In this document: in pieces, positions 27,901-37,092 of the stretch
Layout of the letters: every line of letters starts with the position of its first letter
How positions within the stretch are numbered: position 1 is the first letter of the stretch
Assembly (NCBI GenBank): GCA_000499405.2
Contig: HG738137.1
Span: 8,025,562-8,089,561, forward strand
DNA: 64,000 bases
Direction of reading: 5' to 3'
From: Onchocerca volvulus
Lineage: Eukaryota > Nematoda > Chromadorea > Rhabditida > Onchocercidae
Program-made: the position numbers and the translations under genes
Notes under the pieces: model-generated
What the model was told of the DNA's origin: nothing
Seen by the model: the letters and a program-made list of their open reading frames with translations, nothing else
Databases searched by the model: none

Positions 27901-28680
27901 ATTCTTTCACATCGTATATGCAAATTTTTCTTTTTTGTAAAAAAAAATTCAACAAAATATTCCATCCTTTTTACAATTTTACTTAAATTTTTAATTATAA
28001 ATTCGTAACTTTACCAAATATTATCTATCTTGGGTTCTCGATATCCAAGCAGGTAAAAGTATTAATTTAAAAATTTGGAAATTTATTTCATTTATCAGTA
28101 CCATAATATCACAATAATGCGTTATCTTTTCTTCATTTGAATTAAATTTTAACGTTCACAACTTTCTATATGATTTATTTACTTTATATTTTTGATATTT
28201 GAAAAGTTGAAATAAAGTTTTGAAAAATTTTTTCATTTATTAGTTCAATAATTGAGACAAATTTGACCACTTCTCAGTAATGATAATATGATAATAGCTA
28301 TCTTTTTCGTTTATTTAAATTAAATTTCCAATTTTAATACTTGTAACTTTATTACATAATTATTTATTTGGAATTTTTATCATCATTTTTGCTTATTTGT
28401 TTTGAAATATTAACTTAAAATTCAGGAAAAATTTCATTCATTCATCACTTATGATAGCCGGTAATTTGTCTTCTTCCTTATCATACATAAATATGCAAAA
28501 AATTTTCTTTTTCATTTTTTCTAAAACCATTTTCCAAAAATTTTATTTTTGTTTTTTTTTTAACGAATAAAATTAAAACTTCTGTTATAAAATATTCAAA
28601 AAAAAAAGAAGAAAATTGAAATAATAAAGAAATACCTTCTCGATTTTCATCGCCTGCATCTTTTTCTTGATCGCATCCAT
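1500..28680 (-). CDS. lev-11: Tropomyosin gene (partial, 3' exons outside window), alternatively spliced
   Basis: Encodes tropomyosin, the coiled-coil dimer that lies along actin and controls myosin access in muscle and the stability of cytoskeletal filaments. Joining 28636-28680, 27189-27383, 4749-4882 and 1500-1617 gives residues 1-164 of a canonical 284-residue tropomyosin, starting [15 protein letters not shown]. Heptad-repeat sequence runs throughout. Exon lengths are the family-typical 134 and 118 nt, and all phases close. The remaining roughly 120 residues must lie left of position 1. A second start at 8595 gives short isoforms. Exons 5602-5735 and 4749-4882 are alternative versions of residues 81-125. 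Exons 3746-3863, 2746-2863 and 1500-1617 are alternative versions of residues 125-164. Identical length and phase within each set point to mutually exclusive splicing, as is known for nematode lev-11/tmy-1. Very sure of identity; isoform choice is inferred. Confidence 0.96.
2746..2863 (-). CDS. lev-11: Tropomyosin alternative exon, residues 125-164, version b (divergent)
   Basis: 118 nt, reading [20 protein letters not shown] and ending [10 protein letters not shown]. Acceptor AATTCAG, donor GTTGTG. The most divergent of the three versions: it carries a cysteine and the DVDHDRCGE segment where the other two have QDEERAN. It therefore probably changes local coiled-coil stability or actin/troponin contacts. 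Phase and length match its two sisters. Confidence 0.9.
3746..3863 (-). CDS. lev-11: Tropomyosin alternative exon, residues 125-164, version c
   Basis: 118 nt (1 + 39 codons), reading [20 protein letters not shown] and ending [10 protein letters not shown]. Acceptor ends ATAG, donor GTATTT. Same length and phase as 2746-2863 and 1500-1617, hence a member of a three-way mutually exclusive set. It is closest in sequence to the exon at 1500-1617. Confidence 0.92.
4749..4882 (-). CDS. lev-11: Tropomyosin alternative exon, residues 81-125, version a
   Basis: 134 nt, starting [20 protein letters not shown] and ending TADESE(R), the sequence typical of the major body-wall-muscle form. Splice signals look weaker than those of the sister exon: acceptor CTTCTAG and donor GTCAGC. 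A degenerate minisatellite starts 42 nt upstream of the acceptor (4924-5060). Together these suggest that use of this exon depends on regulation. Confidence 0.93.
4924..5060. repeat. GC-richer minisatellite next to tropomyosin alternative exon
   Basis: Four to five degenerate copies of a 25-33 bp unit built around CGGTATCATCTTCT and AACCGGATATC, beginning near 4924, 4957, 4985, 5009 and 5037. The array starts 42 bp upstream (transcript sense) of the acceptor of the exon at 4749-4882, where branch point and splicing enhancer or silencer sites would lie. Its composition stands out from the AT-rich surroundings. Confidence 0.8.
5602..5735 (-). CDS. lev-11: Tropomyosin alternative exon, residues 81-125, version b
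   Basis: 134 nt, 44 codons plus two bases, starting [20 protein letters not shown] and ending ADEAE(R). Acceptor TTTCAG and donor GTAACG are both good. It has the same length, phase and opening [11 protein letters not shown] as the exon at 4749-4882 but differs at many later positions, so it is a tandemly duplicated cassette used instead of that exon. Confidence 0.92.
5736..8439. other. Tropomyosin intron between internal first exon and alternative exons
   Basis: AT-rich intron. It contains a (TA)n run at about 7651-7682 and several poly-A/T tracts. No exon-like segment with coding character was recognised. Confidence 0.6.
8440..8595 (-). CDS. lev-11: Tropomyosin internal alternative first exon, short isoforms
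   Basis: Fifty-two codons from the ATG at 8593-8595 to a GTACGT donor, phase 0. The protein starts [20 protein letters not shown] and continues as a charged amphipathic helix. It replaces residues 1-80 of the long form, as in known low-molecular-weight nematode tropomyosins driven by an internal promoter. It splices in frame to either exon at 5602-5735 or 4749-4882. The internal promoter itself is inferred; a T/C-rich (plus strand) stretch at 8596-8655 lies directly upstream. Confidence 0.9.
9613..10065. repeat. Three tandem ~147 bp repeats upstream of short tropomyosin exon
   Basis: Units start near 9613, 9757 and 9904. Each begins with a T/C-rich stretch, then TTTAAATAATTTAAA-like sequence, a TTAAACTAG-like block, AATCTCAAT, and a purine-rich AATAAGAGA...GAGAAAGA tail. 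Period is about 144-147 bp with substantial divergence between copies. They sit 1.0-1.5 kb upstream of the internal first exon. Confidence 0.7.
12541..12900. repeat. Imperfect GTA/GCA trinucleotide repeat
   Basis: Two clusters (about 12541-12600 and 12705-12900) of GTAGCAGTAGTA-type trinucleotides, interrupted by AT-rich sequence. The minus-strand leucine/threonine-rich reading frame over it is a by-product of the repeat, not a gene. Confidence 0.8.
13745..14330. repeat. Degenerate CACATACATATATGCAC minisatellite, Z-DNA prone
   Basis: About 585 bp of irregular repeats made of CACTCACATACATATATGCA-type words with GTGCAC, CACGTA and ATATATGC variants. Nearly all of it alternates pyrimidine and purine. 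Overlapping plus-strand frames stay open because the plus strand has few TAA/TAG/TGA words; the His/Thr/Tyr-rich products are not protein-like. Confidence 0.8.
18864..18911. mobile_element. Helitron-like terminus junction (copy 1)
   Basis: A perfect 8-bp hairpin (CCGGCCAT at 18864-18871, ATGGCCGG at 18879-18886) is followed by TCCAGCTAGT and immediately by TCTATATAAATA (18896-18907). A hairpin shortly before CTAG is typical of Helitron 3' ends, and TCTATATAAAT resembles Helitron 5' ends, so this looks like two elements head to tail. The core GGTCCAGCTAGT plus TCTATATAAATA recurs at 63855-63877. No RepHel coding sequence is visible, so any element here is non-autonomous. Confidence 0.5.
18984..19350. 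repeat. Paired ~120 bp direct repeats inside Helitron-like relic
   Basis: Copy A (about 18984-19110) and copy B (about 19231-19350) share TTCGAATG(T/C)AA(T/C)GTTAT, CAAAATTTCAAA, a GAAGAACTT/TAAGAACTT block, GTCAA and ATTTACATTTTTA, separated by about 120 bp. Both lie just downstream of the junction at 18896 and so probably belong to the same degenerate element. Confidence 0.6.
20320..20451. repeat. 66 bp tandem duplication with TAA repeats
   Basis: Two successive copies start TTCACTTTTC at 20320 and 20386. They share TTGATAATATG, TAAT and GAGTAATAATAATAA and differ by a few substitutions. Further TAA/GAT triplets follow to about 20510. Confidence 0.75.
21821..21978. repeat. (CA)n / (CATA)n microsatellite
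   Basis: CACATACA, ACATACAT and (CA)n runs, ending in CATCACATTACATCACATC. The cysteine/valine-rich minus-strand frame across it is a repeat artefact. Confidence 0.9.
22027..22812. repeat. GTGTGGTGTAGTG degenerate satellite
   Basis: Nearly 800 bp of T/G-rich degenerate units such as GTGTGGTGTAGTG and GTAATGTAGT. It is strongly strand-asymmetric: almost no C on the plus strand in many stretches. It begins about 50 bp after a CA-rich microsatellite, so the two together form a long imperfect inverted composition. No coding character. Confidence 0.8.
23285..24050. repeat. ~30 bp minisatellite, unit GATATATGGTATGGAAGAAT + GTTGACCCG
   Basis: At least ten units of 29-34 bp, best preserved at about 23700-23935 where GGTATGGAAGA, TTGAC and CCCGGATATAT recur. 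A poly-T stretch near 23570-23640 interrupts the array. Flanking units are more degenerate. Because 30 is divisible by three, a minus-strand frame stays open and shows a roughly 10-residue periodic peptide, but there is no start context or homology supporting a gene. Confidence 0.8.
27189..27383 (-). CDS. lev-11: Tropomyosin exon 2, residues 16-80 of long isoforms
   Basis: Sixty-five codons beginning [13 protein letters not shown] and ending [10 protein letters not shown], a continuous heptad repeat. Phase 0 at both ends; donor GTAAGT is strong. The acceptor reads TTTTCAAG instead of the usual TTTTCAG. The following intron runs 18.6 kb to the internal first exon and about 21.5 kb to the first shared exon, so long transcripts must remove a very large repeat-filled intron. 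Confidence 0.95.
28636..28680 (-). CDS. lev-11: Tropomyosin exon 1, long isoforms
   Basis: Fifteen codons, [15 protein letters not shown], the conserved N-terminus of high-molecular-weight tropomyosin that forms the end-to-end overlap with the next molecule. It ends in phase 0 at a GTATTT donor. About 50 nt upstream (AG at 28734-28735) is a TTTTTAG acceptor that could serve spliced-leader addition or a 5' UTR intron. The ATG is the only one in frame in that stretch. Confidence 0.93.
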
Positions 28681-30229
28681 TTTTGTTTCTGTTTATTGTT
28701 TCAATTTGTTGAATAAAATATATAATTTCTCGGCTAAAAACAGAAAAAAAATTAATTTAAGAAAAATTTAGAAAAAAGGAAGCGAAAAATACGAATTTTT
28801 TTTTTTTTTTTTGAAAACTTTGAAATAAAACAAAACAAAACAAAAAAAAAAAAAAGTTCAGTAAGTCAAAAACAATTGTAATGGATAGAAAGAGATATGT
28901 AAAATGATAAAAACAAATTTATCATGTAATGTGTGTGTTTTCTATGAATTCTCCCCTATCACTTGATATCTTTTATTAGCATTCGTTAAATTTTTTTTCC
29001 ATTTTTTTTTTTCTTTCTCGTTCTCTTCATTTATCCATTTCTTTTCTAACTTTAAACTTTAAAAAATTTTTTGAAAATATTAATCTAATAATTAATTAGA
29101 TCTTTTTCATTTTAACAAATGAGTTTTGCCTTCTTTCTAAATTACATCATTACTAGTATCATTTCAATACAATAGTAATCATTACGATTTATTATCAATA
29201 ACAATGATAGTAATAGAAATTGATAAGTGAATAAGAAAGATAATTTTGTAATAAATGGATGAAATAGAAAAAAACAGTTATAAGTTTATTCTAAGTAAGT
29301 AAGTTAGTAAGTAAGTAAGTAAGTAGCGAAAGAGAAGATATGAAAAATATTCAGATAAGACATGAAACAAATGAATGATAAGAGAAAGTGAATCATTTGT
29401 TATCGTTATCAATAACCGATTAAAGTATCTATGACTGAGAAAAACATGTAAACAAAATAATTATAAGAAGAAAATTTATTTCATTAATGACAATTTAAAA
29501 TTTACCGTATTAACAAAAGATCATTTTTTTTTTATTAAAACGATAATTTAAAATCTAGTAATGATAATTTTGAAATTTATCATATGATTTCTTTTTCTTA
29601 CTTTATTTTAATAATAATCTTTTAAAATTTGTCATGTCATCGTCCTACTAATTTAGTAAATATGCAAATAGGAAATGATTGAAATGAATGGATAATAGTA
29701 TAGTAGGAAGTTAACTAATTTATTATTATCATTATTATGAACAACAAATGGTAATTAGTGAAATAAATAAGTAAATAAGGGATGAAAGTATATAAGCAAG
29801 AGAAGAAATTTAATTAAAATAATCATTAGGAAAGAGAAGAATCTTATAATTCTCTTTCCATTTCAATTTATCAGTTAAAATACAGAAAGATTTGTGTCCG
29901 TTTGTGTTACAACGAAATGAATAGAAATGAAAAGTTTTGCTTAGACTTACTTATTATTTCAGCTTTATCCTAGGAATTTATCCACTCTTCTCATCTCTTT
30001 TCCGGTTAAAAGTTCCATCTTTACAACACCAACAGCTGTTGCTAAGACTTAATTTTCAATAGTTTAAAACTAACCAAACCAACCAACCAACCAATCAACC
30101 AACTTATTTCAACTTATCATCCATCCATTTCCTACATTTATATTTCATCTTTAAATTTCTCTTTTCACTTTCTTTCTCTTTTTTTCTCTTTGTAAGCATC
30201 AAAGAGAAAGAAATAGCTCTTTATTTTCG

Positions 30230-30625
30230 TAAATATAAAAGAGAGAAAGAGATAAGATAAGAAAAGAAAAGATAAGATGAAAAGTTAAAATTAGAAAAGG
30301 GGGCGGATAAAAAGATATCAAAAAAAAAAAGAGAAAAAGAGAGATAAGATAAATTGAAAAGTTAAAGTTGAAAGAAGCGGCTGATAAAAAGATATTAAAT
30401 AATTTGACGTTATACATATACATATATATTTTCTCTTCATAAATATAAGAGAGAGAGAGAAAAAGAGAAGAGATAAATAAGATAAGATGAGGTGAAAAGT
30501 TAAAGTTACAAGAAGAGATGGATAAAATGATATCAAAAATAAAGAATAATAGAAAAAAAAAGAGAGATAAGATAAAAAGTTTTAGCTAAAAGAGGGGGTG
30601 GATAAAAAGATATTAAATAATTTGC
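30230..30625. repeat. Four ~100 bp purine-rich tandem repeats
   Basis: Units near 30235, 30340, 30450 and 30555 each contain AGAGAGATAAGATAA, GAAAAGTTAAAGTT (or close), a G-rich word such as GGGGGCGGATAAAA or GAGATGGATAAAA, and AAGATATCAAA / AAGATATTAAATAATTTG. The array is nearly all purine on the plus strand. Confidence 0.75.
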
Positions 30626-33202
30626 TGGTTTAAAGAAAAGGAATAAATAACTGTTCGAGAAAAAGTTTTTCGAGAAAAAGTTTTTTTTTTTCATTTTGTT
30701 TTTCGCTTTTTTTTTTCCTTTCTTTCTTTTCCTCTTTCGTTTTCATTTACAAGAATTGCTAAAAAATTTTCGACCAACTGATACGAAAATATCATCCACG
30801 TAACAACAATCATTTTTCTTTGTAAAAATTTTAGTTTTTATACTTTTCAACTTTTTTTCTCTTCCTTTTTTCGTTTAATCTTTCTCTTTCTCTTCCTCTT
30901 GTTATCATCTTTTTTAATAACTTTTTTTTTTTTTTTAAATTAAGAGTGAAAATTTTTGCATTACATAACTTTTATAAGATGCGAATAAGACAAAAGAAAG
31001 GATTAATTTTATATTTTTTAATTCTTTGCTTCTTTTCTCATCTTTACTTTCTTTCTCTTTCTCTTATTTGAATTATTTCTCTTTCCCTTTTTTACTTTTT
31101 TTTTTTATTTTTTAAATTCGGAATAAAAATTTTTACATTTCTAAATGTGAAATATAATTCAAAACAAAAAAAAAAAATTCCTTTTTGTATTAGTCATCTT
31201 TATTTAAAACTTTTCTAACTTTTCCCCTTTCCCTCTCTCTCTCTCTTTCTCTTTCTCTCCCATTTTTCTCTTGCTATATATGTGGATGTATGTTATGTAT
31301 GTTGAAAAAAGTTAAATTTTATCAGCAATATTATTCAACAACTGGAATATCACCTCAGTATTATATCTATTAAGTTATATTAATTAATTAATGAATGAAA
31401 ACTTATTAATTAACAAAAATTTTTAAAAAATATTAAGAAGAAAACTTATTAATTAATGAAAACTTCTGAAAAATATAATGATGAAAAACTTGTTAATTAA
31501 CGAAAACTAGTAAAAAACATTGAAAAAATTTCAATTTTTAAAATTTTTGCTAAAATTTTTGATGCATAATCTGAAAATTATATTTAAGATATGATATGAC
31601 AACGAATAAAAGATAAGATAATGATGATGAAGATATGAATGTAGAGAGGTATTTATGTAAGTCCATATTATAATATGATGAAAATAAAGACAAGATAAAA
31701 ATAATAAGTGATATGATATTGACGTGTAAATATGTTCGTCTAAAGATAAAAATGATAAGTGATAAGAATACAGACACAGACTTGAGTACTGTTTGTATAA
31801 ACATATGATAATAATAATAAATAACGGATAAAGATAATAATGATAAATGATGTATAAATGCAGTGTGTTCGTAAATTTTTCACATAAAATTTAAAAATGT
31901 ACATAAAATGCGATGATAAAAGATAAAAATAAGATAATTATAATAAATTATATAATTTTACGTACGTGTACGTGTACATGCATTGATAAGGGCACGTATG
32001 TGAATATATTATTCGTTTCACACTTTTTTTTTCAAACGCTTAATTATCAATAAAGATTAAATCATGAATTTATTTTCCTTACAGAAATATTTTTTTTTTT
32101 AATTCACGAAAATAATTCTAAGTAAATCAATTTTACTTTTCTTTAAAGTTCCATAATTACCTCTTTTTCACTTTTCGTTTGAAATTAAAATGAAAATCTT
32201 CAGTTTTTTTCTTTGTTGCTAAGAATTGTTTAGAGAATAAATAATTAAATTCCAATCTTTTCAAATGAATTGCTTTTTGAGTTTCAATTGAATCCTTTTT
32301 TCATTTATACTCTTTTTTTTAAACCATAAAAATAGCAATTAATCTGACATATTTTTAATATATCCAAACATATATTATAGATTTTGGATAAACTGTGTGG
32401 AAAATTTCACTGTACCGTGTTTTCCGGCAAAACATTTCTTAGGAATGATTATCACATAGTTTTTTCTTCCGAAACTTGACCGCTCATTTTACGAATTTTT
32501 CGCTTAGTTAGATAATCAATAATAGGAATGATCAATCCTGATAAGTAGAATTTATTTATCGAACAGAGAATATTATCAAATAAATTGGGGAAAGTAATTA
32601 TTATTCATTGTTCATTATAATCCTTTATCATTCGTTTAGTATCGGCAAACGTGAATGATAAGAATAATCAACTTCGACAAACAGAATTTATTAATCAAAA
32701 AATTCATCTCAAAACAAAAATCCTACCCAAAAATATGCAACATTTATAACGTTAACGTTAGCCGTTTATCACTTGTACGATATCAATAAATATAATAATC
32801 GGAAGACTATTTATATGTTGAGTCTCGCTGAAATATAACATCAAAATATGAATGGCTTAATAAAAATCGTCAAATTGCAAATCTGATAACAATATTTTAA
32901 TTTTTCAAAATTAATTTGTTCCATTTTAAGACAATTCATTCAATAACTACTAAGTGGTAATGGAGAAATCTCTGACTTCCATCCGTGATAATTTGTAACT
33001 GATTATTTTTTACTGAGATACTGAAATTAACAAAATTCAATCTCATCTTCCCACATTTATCATAATTAATCACTATAACCAGTGTTCCTTAAATAAATAA
33101 AAATAAACTAATCATATGATAGTAGAATAACCTCCAGAAACTTTTATCACTGGTTAAAACATTTTTTCTTTAGATTGTAAATATGAAATTCAAGTTCCAC
33201 TG

Positions 33203-33312
33203 TAATCTTTTAACTAAATTTAAAAAAAAAAAAAAAAGGAAGAGAAAAATCAACCTTAATCTTTTAACTAAATTTAAAAAAAAAAAAAAAAAAGGAAGAG
33301 AAAAATCAACCT
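33203..33312. repeat. Recent 54/56 bp tandem duplication
   Basis: Copy 1 (33203-33256) and copy 2 (33257-33312) both read TAATCTTTTAACTAAATTT, an A run, then GGAAGAGAAAAATCAACCT. They differ only in A-run length, so the duplication is very young. Confidence 0.95.
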
Positions 33313-33851
33313 ATCTTTTTCATTTTCTACATAAAACTTTTAAAATAATAGGATATTAATGACTTCTGTTGAGTTATTAATATTTTTTTAATGAAATGTG
33401 ACGAGATTCCGTTATAAATATTTCCTTCGACAATGAATATTTTCGTTTTTTCTTCGCAATTAAAGTTTTATTATTCTGAACGGATAATTTTATTTTTCGA
33501 AAAAAAAACCTACTTATTTTTTAAGCAAATTTATTCCCTGAGAAAAAATGATTTATACATATTAGTAAAGTGTACAATACATCAAAATTTCATATTTTTG
33601 CATCAATTTTAACAAGTCAGATTGATATGAAGAGAAAGATTTGTTTATCACTTTGTTTGGGCTATTAAAGGTAATTAGTTTTTCGAAAAGTTGGATAAAA
33701 ATCATTTAGTATTACAGAGCATACGATAAAATAATTACAAGACTATATGATACTGTTATCTGATAGTAACAAGTTGAAAGCAAATGAGTCAGTCTATTAA
33801 GATTAAAGATTATTTATCAAGATTTAAAAAAAAAAGAAACAAAATCCTGCA

Positions 33852-36800
33852 TCATCGCAAATAACATGGAATGAAAATTAGAAGGCCAGCTTCACCACCG
33901 CAAATTGCCAACTGACCAGATGGCTCGCTTACAGCTAATCGGTTTAGTGATTCCGTACGAAGATCCAAACTAAATTGTGACATGGCAGTTTTACCGGTCT
34001 AAAAAAAAAAGACTTGATTTCAAGAAAACAAGAAGATGTTTAGATTAATATTTTAAAGAAATGATTAGATTAATAAATAATGAAATGAAAACTGAATTTT
34101 CTTGTGATATCTATAAAATAAATTTCAAGTAAAAATAATAGAAAAGATCATGAAAATCAAACTTCAAAATAGGATTCCTGAAATTAAATTTTGTCTATAC
34201 AAAAAAAATCACGAAAGTATAACTCATTAAGGAGTTCTTCTCTGTTCTTATAAATATGAAGTCACGATTTGACATCCTTTATTTTTTACTGCCATAGAAC
34301 AAAGCGCTTGCAGAAATTATCAGATACTCAGGCTTAAGTCTAAATTCTAAATTTCAATACTTGTATTTCATAACCAAGACTAATGAATTTGTTAGTAATC
34401 CACATACTTTTTGATTTTTATGAAACGTGCATATATTAAATCATACTTTGATATCCTCAAAACAAAATTCAAGATGCGACTTTTCAGCGCACAACTGTAA
34501 ATTTGTGAGAGGCGGAGGAAACTTCGCTTCATTTTTACATTCCGCACTATCGCTCGCACTGATATCATCATTTAAAGCTGGTTCAACAGTCTGTAATTTT
34601 GTTACATCATTAAACAATTAGAAATGAAACTGGTTAAGGCTAATAGTGCCACTAATTGTTATTTTAGAACAAAAAAGAAAAAAAAAACTAGCTGAAATCA
34701 TGTCATACTTCGCAAAAAACAAGTATTTTATTTCCATTGATTCATGTAATATCTTGAAATTTTTATGATCCTTTTAGATTTTGTATAATCTTTTTACCTC
34801 AAAAAGATCAAACGAATACTTGGTAAAGTAGGAACTTCAGCACTTAAGTTTTCTTTGCATTTTTCATGTTTTTGGACTCTCTTTCATTATATGATGATAA
34901 AAAAATTCCAATTTTTTTTAATTGAAAATTTCTTCTATGATGAAATATATGGAGCTTCTTATATCTGAAAAAACCACCATCCATTTCTTCCCTTCTCCTA
35001 CATTCCATAAAATGAATTTTCACTAGAAAAATTTAAATTTAGGTCTGCATCGAAAGAAAATCTCTCTCTCAAAAAAAAAAAACTCTCCCCTTCAATTGTT
35101 TTAAAAACATACCTTCCCCCGTGATACCTCTTCAGACTTCCTCATTACTGTCAGAACAACTTGGCAGGCATTAAATAAAAAATCTTTCTCCGATCCAACA
35201 GCAGCCAAACGGCCATTTAAAGAGACTTGAAGACGACCATCTCCTCCAACCGATATTACTGCACCCGTCTTTGGACATATACATACATCCCAGAGCTGTA
35301 TTTCATGCCTAAATTCCAAAAACAAAAAAGATTATAATCTGAATAGTAAAAAGATTAGTAAGGAGATATTTTGCAATCAAAATTCAGTTTCTCGCAATAT
35401 CAAATAAGGGACCATAATATCTCTTTTTAATCCACCTATTCCATCTCTGTCAAAGTTTATAAAAATTTTCTAACATTTCACATTTAACAAACACAAACCT
35501 ATTAGCCAATGGTACCACAAAGAAATTTCCTTTTGATGAGCCTAGTACAATATAACATGTTCCGCAAGTTAGGTACATGCCACCAAGAGTAAAATCCTGT
35601 TGATAGCTAAATATACCATTAAAAAGTCCTTCTCGTGAATAAACCTATAATTAGCATATTCAGAAAACCACTTTCAGATAATTCATATTTCCAATTGAAG
35701 AAAAAAAAAATCATAAAAATATGAAATTCGAAAAAATATACTTGCATTCCAGCCGTTCTTTGAGCACCTTCCTCAATTACAAATGTCAATGTTGCCAAAT
35801 CATATATTCTAATCAATTTTTCCCGGAATGATACAGCTACTGGAATTATACAGATATTACAAAAATCAAGAACGAAAGAAAAATAAAATATTAAATCTCA
35901 TTTAGAAATTTCTACAATGACACAAAAATATGTCCTGCAAAAAAAAAAAAGAAAAAAAGAAAAAAGTTAAGCTTCGTCACATGCTTTTAGAAAACCTGCA
36001 AGCAAAACCTCTAGAAAAGTGAAATTTTATTCCTGAATAGTTCAAATTTAAAAAATTTTTTAACAAACTTACATTGCTCCAATCCACAGAAAACGACATT
36101 CAAAGGGGGAGATAACCATTCAGCACTATGTATAATTTTTGCAGATATTGTACTCGCATTCAAATCCCAGATTAATACATGACCTTTAATATTTTTATTT
36201 CAATTCTTTAATTGCTCTGTTTATTAATTTACATATAAGTCAAACTGAACTCAAATTAAATATTACTAAGATTAAATATTTCTACTTATTAAGTAAAAAT
36301 GATCAAACTGAAGATTTCATTAAAAAATATTTGTCTAAAGATCGCTCTTAATAAAAACTATACGAAATCGTATCATGATTTATAGTTTTCAAATAATTTT
36401 ATTTTCTTCAGTTTCAGCATAATATTGCTATCCTTTTTTACCAAATACGTAAATCCTTTTTTATCCTTTTTACCAAATACGTAAAGTTGCTTTAAGTATA
36501 AACTTACAAAACGACAAAATATTATATGTGGTATACCTGATGCAGAAACAGCTGCTAATATGCTAGAACCTCCTTTTTCACTCCATGCAATTGAAATAGT
36601 TGGTGCATTATTACAACATTCAGGACAGGAAAGAACCAAATCAGGTTCAGAGCAACAATAAACCAATCTGTCATTATCACTGGTTGAAGGAATCGGCATA
36701 TCACTACGTATTCTAAAATCTAATAAATAGATCTAAATTTCGAAATTGAATATATTTACGAATTAATTCCTAAAGCTTGCTTTTTTTTTTCAAATCTAAA

Positions 36801-37055
36801 TGTACTAGATATAATGAACAATTTGTAACTGAGACTCCTGAATTAAAATTATTGTATTACTTACAGAATTAAGCGATCTACGTACTGTTGTTACCGATAA
36901 CATTTTCCTCAGTTTCCTTGTCCCCAAAAGTTTTGTACCTAGCTTAAACAAAAATTCTATATGGCTCGAATAAAAATTAAACAAGAATTGGAACTGAAAT
37001 CAAGCATAATTCGAACTAAAACAACATCATATTTCTCAAATTGTATTTTCGTTAA

Positions 37056-37092
<37 letters not shown>

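Larger units (their letters stand above)
28681..33851. other. Intergenic region upstream of tropomyosin long promoter
   Basis: About 5.2 kb between the TFIIIC-like gene's 3' end and the tropomyosin long-form start, both on the minus strand. It contains an (AAGT)n run near 29290-29325, an (AACC)n run near 30070-30105, purine-rich tandem repeats at 30230-30625 and a recent 54 bp duplication at 33203-33312. The tropomyosin long-isoform promoter must lie here, but no core element is distinctive in this AT background. Confidence 0.6.
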
